A stretch of 64,000 bases of DNA from Antedon mediterranea. Its lineage: Eukaryota; Echinodermata; Crinoidea; Comatulida; Antedonidae. This document shows, in pieces, positions 15,641 through 31,095 of this stretch. Position numbers and translations under genes: made by a program. The first letter of the stretch is position 1. The number at the start of each line of letters is the position of its first letter. The stretch lies in the NCBI RefSeq assembly GCF_964355755.1, contig NC_092676.1, positions 4,570,288 to 4,634,287 on the forward strand, given 5' to 3'. The notes under the pieces were generated by a model, which ran no database searches, was not told the DNA's origin, and saw nothing but the letters and a program-made list of their open reading frames with translations.

Positions 15641-15966
15641 TAAAGTACTGTACACGGATTATCTGTAGTTAACATCAAAAGATGTAAAATAACGTCATAA
15701 GATGCGGGTTAAAGTAGGTAGTAGCCTAGCCTAGTAGCGTCACCTTATAGGCATCAACGAAACATACGTTTGAGTATTGAACGCTCAAAGTCAAGGCGCT
15801 CCGCCGGGCGCTCCGCCAAGAAATGTTTATTTTGGTATGAACTAACACACAAATAACCAGATTTAGCTTAATTAATTAGCCTAATTATACATCAGAACTA
15901 TTTTTACAATTCGTACATGTTGTAGGCCTAATTTTAATCTTTTATAGAATTATAGAAATTTAAAAA

Positions 15967-17902
<1,936 letters not shown>

Positions 17903-19494
17903 TGAATAAAAAGAAAACAAACAAAATTGATATATTATTATATGTAATAGTGGAAACTACCGTATGAACACTCTGCTGTAGGAACAAGGCAAGTGAGTTA
18001 ACCAATCACAGGACAGTTCCGATCCATCGCGTCGTTATTGATTAAATTGCTTTAGCGCTTACGTCCTTGCATTGGATGGAAACCAAGCTTTAAGCTACGT
18101 TTTTAGCCCAAGAAGATTTGTGAGTGCGTAACATTAAGAATTTGCAAATACTCCTTTTTTCTTTATGCGGTTCGATATTGAAACTAATATAAATTGATTC
18201 AGAAATGAATATTAATAGCAAAATGGTTACTGGCAGGCCTACGGTTCAACCAATAACAAGGTTTACTGTACTTTACGGCTGGGATGCAGTAATATTTTTT
18301 GTTCTACTTCTGAAGTTATAGCGGCATGAAAAACGTCACGCATTCTTCCTTACACAAAGAGTAAAACATTGACCGGAAAATTGTACTGGACGGTTTTAAA
18401 CTAATCCTACAGTACAGAAAACCCGCAGAAGGGAGAGTAAGGTTGGTGGTGGAAGAACAGCCGCCCTAATTTATTACAATCAGGGCCTATAATAATGAAT
18501 ATCAATAATTCATCCATGATATCACATTCGTCATGCAAGATGGTCGACAAAGTAGAGTAACAGTAAAAATTTCAAAATAAAATTTAGAATTTTGAGTAGA
18601 TCCTTTCAATTACGTAAAATAAATAATAATGTATAGTAGGCCTAAATAATAACGTATTATTAGTAAAGTTAACCCTTACAACGAAAATATGGTGAATTTC
18701 ACTCGGTGAATGGTCTTTCAAATGGAATAAAAATAATATCAAGTGACTTACTTCCACTATTAATCTTGCTATTATTTTAGCTTTCACACCAGTCACACCC
18801 AATTTCACTTATATTTCAAGTTTCCTGAACTTTCTGCATTCTCACTCCTGAGGACGATCAAATTATATTGATCGAAACGTCGAGAACAGTTCTTTTCAGA
18901 ACTATAATGTAGGCCTTCGTAGTGTACCGCAAACTGTATGTCAAAATATCAACGTCTATGTATGTATACAGATCAGGCCCTGCAGAAGATGCAACATGGT
19001 GCAACAAGTTATTCTTATATTATCAGCCTAGTAGGCCTAGGTTTGCTCAATTTAGTCCACAATTATCTAATTTAAGTAAATAAAATAGAACATGGTGATT
19101 TTATAAACATAATGTTTTATCAACTTGCAGAAATACAACAAGAAAATAAAGAAATAACAAAACAAATGACGTAATGCCCATGACCAATCCATGGTCTATT
19201 TTTAGGATAACAAAAGAAATGCAATGTACGATCGATAGTTCAACACTATTTTTCGTCTCTTTATGAACGAATGTCTACTGTTGAAAATAATACAACATTA
19301 CATTTTATTGAAAATTTTATTATGCATCAAAATGTCAATGAGTTTGTTAAGCCTTTTGAATGATACTTTACTAGTGTGTCAAAAATCGTACGATTGAAGC
19401 AGGGAGGTGTCAATTCCATGATTGAAACATCGTTATCATCATCGTCGTCGTCGTTGTCATCATCATCATCATCATTATAATAGCAAATTGTTCA
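17903..19494. other. intergenic DNA between gene 4 and the minisatellite
   Basis: No gene is seen. At about 18840-18890 a hairpin-forming stretch (GGACGATCAA ... TTGATCGAAACGTC) resembles repeat-borne motifs. A CAT/CGT trinucleotide run lies at 19434-19480. The region is duplicated at 29550-31095. Confidence 0.6.
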
Positions 19495-19496
19495 GT

Positions 19497-20690
19497 TTGT
19501 TTGTTTATTGAGTTTCTTTGTTTGTTGAGTTTGTTTGCTTGTTTGTTTGTTTATTTGTTGTATTTGCTTGGTTGTTTGTTGAGTTTGCTTGGTTTTATTT
19601 ATTTGTTTTTATTTTTTATTTATTCGACTTCTCACTAACTCAGTTAGTGAAGGATCTGGACCAACAGATGGTAAACACATCTAAAGGGTCTTTCACACTA
19701 ATTGTTCCGGTCCTCCGGCGCCGGCAAATCCAATCGAACGTCAATGTTTTGTTTTTACGCGCATATCGATTGGCGCATAGCCGCGTAGAGCATCGTGAAA
19801 ACGAAACATTGGCGTTCGATTCGCCGGACCGGAACCGTGTCGGAACAGGTGTGAAAGACCCTTAAAACGGTCCAGTCCCAATTTGCACAGTGGCTGTGTT
19901 TGTTTGTTGAGCTTGCTTGGTTGTTTGTTGAGTTTGCATGGTTGTTTGTTGAGTTTGCTTTGTTGTTTGTTGAGTTTGCTTGGTTGTTTGTTTGTTGAGT
20001 TTGATTGCTTGTTTGTTGAGTTTGCTTGGTTGTTTGTTGAATTTGCATGGTTGTTTGTTGAGTTTGCTTGGTTGTTTGTTTGTTGAGTTTGATTGCTTGT
20101 TTGTTGAGTTTGCTTGGTTGTTTGTTTATTGAGTTTGCTTGGTTGGTTGTTTGTTGAGTTTGCTTGGTTGTTTGTTGAGTTTGCTTGTTTGTTTGTTGAG
20201 TTGCTTGGTTGTTGGTTGAGTTTGCTTGGTTGTTTGTTTGTTGTGTTTGCTTGTTTGTTTGTTGAGCTTGCTTGGTTGTTTGCTGAGTTTGCTTGGTTGT
20301 TTGTTGAGTTTGCTTGGTTGTTTGTTGAGTTTGCTTGCTTGGTTGTTTGTTGAGTTGCTTGGTTGTTTTTTGTTGAGTTTGCTTGGTTGTTTGTTTGTTG
20401 AGTTTGCTTGTTTGTTTGTTGAGTTTGCTTGCTTGTTTGTTTGTTGAGCTTGCTTGGTTGTTTGTTTGTTGAGTTTGCTTGGTTGTTTGTTTGTTTGTTG
20501 AGTTTGCTTGCTTGTTTGTTTGTTGAGTTTGCTTGATTGTTTGTTAAGTTTGCTTGGTTGTTTGATTGTTTGTTGGTTTGTTAAGTTTGCTTGTTTGTAT
20601 GTTTGTTGAGTTTGCCCGGTTGTTTGTTGAGTTTGATTGGTTGTTTGTTTATTTGTTTCGTTTGTTTGTTTGTTGAATGTGAACTTGTGT
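19497..20690 (+). repeat. minisatellite array, copy A (about 21-bp unit)
   Basis: Tandem TTTGCTTGGTTGTTTGTTGAG units with 4-bp (TTTG) expansions and small variants. The unit is seven codons, so several frames on both strands stay open by chance; these are not genes. It is interrupted at 19618-19880 by unique sequence with a small TIR element. Confidence 0.9.
19684..19863. mobile_element. small TIR element inside minisatellite, long version
   Basis: Ends AAGGGTCTTTCACAC and its exact complement. The inner part is itself partly palindromic (CGAACGTCAATG ... CATTGGCGTTCG). The duplicate at 31261-31326 has the same ends but lacks about 115 bp of the inside. Confidence 0.65.
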
Positions 20691-21009
20691 ATAACTGATG
20701 TGGTTGGCGACTAGAGGAATTACTGTGAGTGAATATAAACTGTGTGTTTTTAAAAGTATCATACATGAGTTGAACTATTATTTGAAATGAAAAAAAAAAA
20801 TTACTGATAACCACCCTCTTCAGTCACAAAGACCATCATTTTTCTCAAAATGACAAATTACGATCTAGTTTATTACCATATATTTTATATAACCAGGTAG
20901 GCCTCCTCGTACCTCTCAATCAACCACACGGTTGTATGTAACACATGGTGATAATCATAATTTACGACACAGATTTATCTGGATATAAAAACATTATGGA
21001 TCTCTCAGT

Positions 21010-21070
21010 GAATCAGTTGACTCTCCCACATTTTGCTTAGTTGTTCAAAGAAATCACAAAGAAAGGTACG
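21010..21070 (+). other. possible non-coding 5' exon end of SULT gene 5
   Basis: The sequence GAAAGGTACG is followed by a strong donor GTAAGTG at 21071. An acceptor-like CATTATAG lies at about 21713-21720, shortly before the ATG. The same layout is kept for gene 6 (donor at 37073). There is no direct evidence of transcription. Confidence 0.3.
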
Positions 21071-21737
21071 GTAAGTGTTGTTTTTTAAACTGTGTAGGCC
21101 TATCTACCTATACGATAAGGAGAGAGGGTTGTCTGTTGTATCAAAATCCAGGTTATTTGTTGTTAATGCCGAAACTGTATTTAACCACAGAGGCCTAGGT
21201 TGTTCTTCCCTGGAGCCGTGCATATACAAAATGCAAACAATTTCAATAATATGTACAATATGTAAATAGAAGTTTACTTTAAACGATTGTAGGATCAGAG
21301 GAATGAATGTCAATTCACCAAGATTTTTCAATTGCACCTTCAATACAGGCTTATTGTTTTTATACTCATCTTGGGTAAAGCAGAGCAACATTACTGACTT
21401 AAGTGGCTTAGGGTTGTGTGTATAAATAATATTAGTGAGATAGTTTTATTTTTAGAATTTTATATATAAGTGAGATGATTTACAGTTTGCATTTAAGACA
21501 ATGTTTTCCAATTTTCAAGTTGGTTTCTGACTTCACTACTTGGGGTATCAGTATAACTATATTCTGTCTGATTATGAATAAATAAGTTTAGCCAGTGAAG
21601 AGTGAAATTTAGCTACTTTAATCCACAGAATAGACAAATTACATATTCAACTTTGTACTATATATATGGATCTTATCCTGAAGTAGTATGCAAATAATTT
21701 GAATATTCTATAACATTATAGTACAGTATAAAACAAA

Positions 21738-24258
<2,521 letters not shown>

Positions 24259-24455
24259 ATAACAAAAGAAAAGTTGAACAAATTATTAATAATTATATAT
24301 ATTTAAACCCTTTATGTACATATATACACACATTTATGTAGGATCAACGTTCGATCGAGCAAAATCTATTGAATGCAATTGACGGCTGGAACCCATTTAA
24401 TAATGGAACAATAGACCGTTGGCCGTATGGACAAGTTGTCAAACCAATGCAATCC

Positions 24456-24580
24456 AAAGCTTTTTCTACACTATCAAACTAGTTTAACAAAAAAGTGTGA
24501 TGTGCCCAAATATGGTAGTGATATGGCATCATCATGTCCATATATGGGCACATCACGTCACATAAAGTTCGACACTAGCT
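24456..24580. mobile_element. MITE family 1, degenerate copy (duplication copy B)
   Basis: Duplicate of 14752-14876, with the same eroded right end. Confidence 0.6.
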
Positions 24581-24930
24581 TATTACTAGCGTTCGTAAAT
24601 TTGGCAAGTTGGAAACCAATTTCTGCTCCTGTCTTTCTTTAGAGTCGACTGCACTAACATAAATCAATTACCAAATAAAAAAACAATGAATTATCTTATC
24701 CAATCACATCACTTTGTTATGGAATAAATGGCATAATAAAAGTTTACTTTACGGTAATATACATGATTATTATTTTTATAAGATACATTACCGCAGGATT
24801 CTCAATCGGTGAAAAAGAGTACGGTAAGTCTTAAGTCAACATTCATGATCTTTCTAATACAAACTTATCATACTATATATATATATATATAAATCAATGA
24901 TGTTGCGTAGCACTGTGTAAATTATATATA

Positions 24931-25088
24931 AATCATACTGTAAATTATAGAAACAGTGCTCATATTCGGAAAATGATCTCATAATCGCGTCGAGCATAGC
25001 TCATTGGCGAAAGAATGAGCTATGCTCGACGCGATTATGAGATGATGTTCCGAATATGAGCACTGTTTCTATAATTTACAGTATGATT
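24931..25088. repeat. 75-bp palindrome, copy B, with two arm mismatches
   Basis: Same element as 15227-15384. The left arm has GGAAAATGAT and the right arm GAGATGATGTTCC, so the arms no longer match at two positions. The adjoining (AT)n tract is short. Confidence 0.88.
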
Positions 25089-25114
25089 TATATATATATA
25101 TATATATATATATA

Positions 25115-25290
25115 AATCCAAAGGCAAATTACTGAAAAAATGACAATGCTGTGGGTATCAGTGGCTGGATCTCAATGGAGATACAAAAATAAAAATCGAA
25201 AAGCTAAATCAAAACGATAAAGTAAACAACCAGAAAAGTTAGCAGAGCTTTCGGGCAACACTAGCCCTTCATCAGTGCCATAATATTATT
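25115..25290 (-). repeat. interspersed repeat with hammerhead-like hairpin, copy B
   Basis: Duplicate of 15463-15640, with the CTGATGA ... GAAA hairpin unchanged. Confidence 0.35.
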
Positions 25291-25616
25291 TAAAGTACTG
25301 TACACGGATTATCTGTAGTTAACATCAAAAGATGTAAAATAACGTCATAAGATGCGGGTTAAAGTAGGTAGTAGCCTAGCCTAGTAGCGTCACCTTATAG
25401 GCATCAACGAAACATACGTTTGAGTATTGAACGCTCAAAGTCAAGGCGCTCCGCCGGGCGCTCCGCCAAGAAATGTTTATTTTGGTATGAACTAACACAC
25501 AAATAACCAGATTTAGCTTAATTAATTAGCCTAATTATACATCAGAACTATTTTTACAATTCATACATGTTGTAGGCCTAATTTTAATCTTTTATAGAAT
25601 TATAGAAATTTAAAAA

Positions 25617-26332
25617 ATGACCAAGTAGGCCTACGATCGTATTGTTGATGGTATACGATATCCATTGGCAATAAAGGATGAAATTCTTGAGGCGGTGAAA
25701 ACGTTTGAAGTTCGAGAAGATGACGTGTGGCTCATAACATATCGAAAATCAGGTAGGCCTATAAATAAATAACAAGAATAGTAATTAATCTATACAATTT
25801 GACTAAAGAGGTTTACATCCGGGGTTCTCCTCCTCCCCTTCCACAGTTTTGATTGGTGGTGGAGGAAGTTGTTGTGTTACTGCTTAGTGGTTGGCCTACT
25901 ATAAACGTTTCGTGCACACTGATTGCAGTTGCTCATATGTTTCAGTTTTTTATGAAACTTATTCTGGAGATGTTTGCAATCACATCCTTAGCTTGAAGTA
26001 ACTATCTTTATAACTACAGTACATTCATGCCAGCCATTATTGTTATCTGTATGCCAAATTTAGAAATACGGGTGTTAATCTTCCTTTCTATTGCAACCGA
26101 TGTAGGTACTACATGGGCACAAGAAATTCTTATTTTCCTCTCTTGTGGTTGTGATCTCGCCAAAAGAGATAAAATAGACATCACAGAGCGTATCAGTTTT
26201 CTAGATTTATTGAAACCCGGTATGACGGAATTTGCTCATGTAACGGCAGCTAAGAAACCATCGCCACGAATAATGGAAACCCATATGCAAAGCCGTCACA
26301 TGCCAAGAGAAATCATCACAAAGAAGCCAAAG
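25617..26332 (+). pseudogene. SULT gene 4B, broken duplicate of gene 4
   Basis: Only exons 1 (25617-25752) and 2 (26106-26332) remain. Exon 1 is six bases longer than in gene 4: GGCCTA is inserted after codon 3, giving Met-Thr-Lys-stop. Exon 2 is intact and nearly identical to that of gene 4. Exons 3 to 6 are missing: sequence matching 16799-17945 is absent and a Helitron sits at the junction. The gene cannot make a sulfotransferase. Its high identity to gene 4 shows that it died recently. Confidence 0.9.
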
Positions 26333-26458
26333 GTAGAGTTTTCCAGGCATTAGACACATGTCATTTAAATTGCAAAGACCGCCTTATAGACGCAAACACC
26401 TATGCGCATGCGCATAATGTTTGTCGTACGATTGTGATTAAGAACGATTATAGATACA

Positions 26459-29400
26459 CTAGCAATTATACCCGCCCCAGGGCGGGTTTCAAAATTAGTT
26501 TACAGCCTTCTCAGTACATAACACCCGACGCCAGTATCTGTCTATATTCACCAACCTCCACCCCTCTTCAATAACACCCCATACTCTTTCTTAAAAACAA
26601 ATTCTTCCCAGTGATGGACAAATTAAATTCAACCTAACCTTCGAATTGAGAGGAGTATGCATAGCTCCTAATAATAATGGGTCTAATAATGGTTGAAGTA
26701 CGTTGTAAATTGTGTAAATGAATAGGTGTCATATTGGCTGATAATTAAAATATGTAATTTAGATACTGCGGTCCCCCAGCCTTCTTTCTCCTTTCACGAT
26801 CCCAGCCACCATCAACAAACCTTAAAGGGGGATTCTGGGTTTAAAATTGCTTTTAAATATCGTTTATTTATTAAATAAAAAATATTATAACAATATAGAC
26901 ATGTCAGAATGAAGAAGTAATAACGAGAAATAAAAAAAAATAAATTTCATATACATTTTAGGGTAAATTCATGGAAAGTCTGTTTTTCAGCAGCTTAGGG
27001 AAGCTCATTAATATTCATGAGATATTCACAAAATCACGTCATCAGTGGATTCCAAACTCGCGACGTCAAGCTTGTACGTTGTGTTCTCTCTCCTCTCTGT
27101 CAAACGACGACCTCGACCACCCGATCATTGTGAAATACATTTTTTGTAGATTTGCTAAGCTAGGCCTAAAGTGTAATAATAACAGTAGTAGCATATACTT
27201 ATTTGACATTTAATGAAATACAAAATTTAGTACAGATTACGGATTCATAAATTATACTATTTTTATACCTCGAATTAATAGTACAGATCGTATATCGGCT
27301 TCACGTACTAGGCTAGGCCTAGCCTAAATCATTTTATTCATGCCTGGATGAGAGCCATTTCTGACTAGGGATTCCATGCCACGATGGCTACGTTAAAACA
27401 TTGGGGCCATCATTCATGGGCCTAGCTAGCATATTACTAAACGATTGGCCCATCAATAACAAAACTCAGTGGATTCCAAACCCATCCTATCAACCAAACT
27501 CCTAAACAATCTAAACCTAAAACGTTCTACAAAAATCGGCTGTAAATATTGAGGCAAAACAAGGTCCGATCGCCGTCCGCACGTATGGTGTCCCGATCGT
27601 CTATAATAAGTAGGCCTAGTTTACTCTCCAAAAAAGTGGATACTGCATCAAGCAAGTAGACCGGTAGTAGGAAGGAGCTAACCTAGCCTAGCCTTAGCCG
27701 ATCCGGCCCAGTTAAAAATTGAGCTAGCTAGTGTAGTAGACCCTATGCGAATTGATACTACCACCAGGCCTTTTACTATAGGCTACACTTGTTAAAATTA
27801 GCAATACTGTACTTATGTTTACAAATATTCCAACTCTCTCATTCGAGCTATATTATCTATACCATTCCGGTAGGTTGAGTCGACCTTCAATCAAATACTG
27901 TACATCGTTCATGTTGTGATTATAGACGGGGTATACTCGACCCGACCAGTTTGGTATTGTATACTGTATCTCCTTATCACGTGACGATGCCAGGCATGGG
28001 CAGAGAGAGCACGTGTATCGTCGTCTCGCTCTCCTCGCTCAGCAGGAATGTATACGTTACGCTTCATTGATTTTGAAGGCTTTCCCTAAGTCAGTGTGAA
28101 AATCGGCAAACGTAAAGTGCAAACTTATCTAATTTTTTACTGTTTTGATGGATTTTCATAGAAAATTGACTTTATAAATGGGAAGACCGACTAAAATTAC
28201 ATCAGATAAGTATAATTTTACAAAAGTAATTGATATGGTTAATGATAACGAGTCGTCGGAAGATTGACCATTTCACGAATTTCCTATTCTGTAACCACAG
28301 TGTGATTTTGCCGTAGCTGCACTTGTAATCTGGCCTCATTTCACAGCCTTCGTTCTGCTTCACTGGGCGCTTATATAAATTGAAACTTTTACCGTTCAAG
28401 AGACAAACAAATATATTTTACATTTTTTACTATTCATTTTAAACCCGGAACCCCCCTTTAACTCCTCCCCTGGAAAGTTCAAATTTAGTAACTTTTCCTA
28501 GTACAATCCAATCATATAGGCTACTTCATTACGCTAGTATTTTCGCTCCTCCTCCCCCTACAAACACACCCCAGATACACTGGGTGATGTGTTGAAGCCG
28601 GTTCCAGTACAAATTATGTTATTATCACTCCCAACCTATAATCCCTCAGCGGCAGTTTTCAAATGTAGTTTAAAACATTCCAAATACATTTTCGGTCATT
28701 GTGATAGGCCTACATGCCCACCCCAAATTCCCATCCGCTTCCCAAGGATGATTAAATACTTTAACATTTTCCAACCACAATTCTGGTGTAAGCAAAATCC
28801 CCACTATCCCCTGAACCCTATCTCCCAACCCCACTCTCCCACAATTGACGTTTTTTTCTTGGAGGATTGGTGATGTAGTTGAACACAGTAACAGTAAACA
28901 TCATGTGTATGTTCACACAGTGTATGGATGTCTGTAATGAGACAATCCAAGAGACCGATACATAGCTGGATATGGTTAAAGTACTTTGCTAAATGTATAA
29001 TTGAATAGGTGTCATATTGGTTAATGAATAAAATATGTATATCTATATCTATATTTCCCCAAACGCCTTGCTGAGGATAATTCAAATACTGTCAAACTTT
29101 TGCAGTATAATTTTACAATTCGATAGCCTACAACCCCGAGCCCTAGCAAAAAATGACATCACAAACCACCACACCACCCCCCGCCCCCACCCCTCCCACA
29201 AAAACCCCAGGAGTCGGGGGAATTTTTTTTAATGTAGTTTAAAACCTTCCGGGTACAATTGCTATCATTTTGATACCCCATACGTATGGTTACGTGCAGA
29301 AACAGAAATTTGTATAACGAACAAACATCGAAAGTGGGGGTTTTGACCACATTTTGGTCCCTAACTTGGATCCTAGGTGGCGGATGATGTTGAAATATAG

Positions 29401-29495
29401 CTTAGAACATTCCCGGTACAATTGCGGTCATTTTGATACCCCATATGTAAGATTACGTGCAGTAACAACAATTTGTATAACGAACAAACAAACAA

Positions 29496-29526
<31 letters not shown>

Positions 29527-29549
29527 AACTCTCTCACTTATAATATAGA
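26459..29549 (-). mobile_element. non-autonomous Helitron replacing exons 3-6 of gene 4B
   Basis: On the minus strand the element begins TCTATATTATAAG and ends with a GC hairpin (ACCCGCCC TGG GGCGGGT) followed after 7 nt by CTAG, then flanking T. The 5' flank is A. The 5'-TC, 3' hairpin, CTRR end and A/T target are the Helitron hallmarks. No Rep/helicase coding is seen. It contains degenerate internal repeats (about 26690-26760 and 28975-29042), a (CAGA)n run near 29500, and a nested TTAA element. Confidence 0.65.
26826..28457. mobile_element. TTAA-flanked TIR element nested in the Helitron
   Basis: Ends AGGGGGATTCTGGGTTTAAA and AGGGGGGTTCCGGGTTTAAA (complement at right) differ at two of 22 positions and are flanked by TTAA on both sides (26822-26825, 28458-28461). 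TTAA target duplication is the habit of piggyBac-type transposases. No transposase is encoded, so it is non-autonomous (1.6 kb). Confidence 0.65.
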
Positions 29550-31095
29550 TAGTGGAAACTACCGTATGAACACTCTACTGTAGGAACAAGGCAAGTGAGT
29601 TAACCAATCACAGGACAGTTCCGATCCATCGCGTCGTTATTGATTAAATTGCTTTCGCGCTTACATCCTTGCATTGGATGGAAACCAAGCTTTAAGCTAC
29701 GTTTTTAGCCCAAGAAGATTTGTGAGTGCGTAAAATTAAAAATTTGCAAAAACTCCTTTTTTCTTTATGCGGTTCAATATTGAAACTAATATAAATTGAT
29801 TCAGAAATGAATAGCAAAATGGTTACTGGCAGGCCTACGGTTCAACCAATAACAAAGTTTACTGTACTTTACGGCTGGGATGCAGTAATATTTTTTTTTC
29901 TACTTCTGAAGTTATAGCGGCATGCAAAACGTCATGCATTCTTCCTTGTACAAAGAGTATAACATTGACCGGGAAATTGTACTGGACGGTTTTAAACTAA
30001 TCCTACAGTACAGAAAACCCGCAGAAGGGAGAGTAAGGGTGGTGGTGGAAGAACCGCCCTAATTTATTACAATCAGGGCCTATAATAATGAATATCAATA
30101 ATTCATCCATGATATCACATTCGTCATGCAAGATGGTCGACAAAGTAGAGTAAAAGTAAAAATTTCAAAATAAAATTTAGAATTTTGAGTAGATCCTTTC
30201 CATTACGTAAAATAAATAATAATGTAGCCTATAGTAGGCCTAAATAATAACGTATTATTAGTAAAGTTAACCCTTACAACGAAAATATGGTGAATTTCAC
30301 TCGGTGAATGGTCTTTCAAATGGAATAAAAATAATATCAAGTGACTTACTTCAATCCATCCCACTATTAATCTTGTTATTTAGCTTTCACACCAGTCACA
30401 CCCAATTTCACTTATATTTCAAGTTTCCTGAACTTTCTGCATTCTCACTCCTAAGGACGATCAAAGTATATTGATCGAAACGTCGAGAACAGTTCTTTTC
30501 AGAACTATAATGTAGGCCTTATACGTAGTGTACCGCGAACTGTATGTCAAAATATCAACGTCTATGTATGTATACAGATCAGGCCCTGCAGAAGATGCAA
30601 CATGGTGCAACAAGTTATTCTTATAATTATTATCAGCCTAGTAGGCCTATGTTTGCTCAATTTAGTCCACAATTATCTAATTTAAGTAAATAAAATAGAA
30701 CATGGTGATTTTATAAACATAATGTGTTATCAACTTACAGAAATACAACAAGAAAATAAAGAAATAACAAAACAAATGACGTAATGCCCATGACCAATCC
30801 ATGGTCTATTTTTAGGATAACAAAAGAAATGCAATCTACGATCGATAGTTCAACACTATTTTTTGTCTCTTTATGAACGAATGTTTACTGTTGAAATAAT
30901 ACAAACATTACATTTTATTGAAAATTTTATTATGCATCAAAATGTCAATGAGTTTGTTAAGCCTTTTGAATGATACTAGTGTGTAAAAAATCGTACGATT
31001 GAAGCAGGGAGGTGTCAATTCCATGATTGAAACATCGTTACCATCATCGTCGTCGTCGTCATCATCATCATCATCATCATCATTATAATAACAAA
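29550..31095. other. intergenic DNA, duplicate of 17946-19495
   Basis: No gene is seen. It carries the same hairpin stretch (about 30450-30500) and the same trinucleotide run (31040-31083) as copy A. A 5-bp GCCTA insertion relative to copy A lies at about 30226. Confidence 0.7.

Noticed and set aside
19883-20447. Open frames giving repeated leucine-rich peptides (LLSLLGC, FVEFAWL)
   Set aside because: They come from the 21-bp minisatellite, are open in several frames on both strands, and have no start context or conserved protein.
21104-21391. 95-codon minus-strand frame, repeated at 37106-37393
   Set aside because: It is conserved only because the region is duplicated; there is no domain and it overlaps the candidate 5' exon region of genes 5 and 6.
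26971-27213. 80-codon frame inside the TTAA element
   Set aside because: Too short and without DDE or other transposase features.
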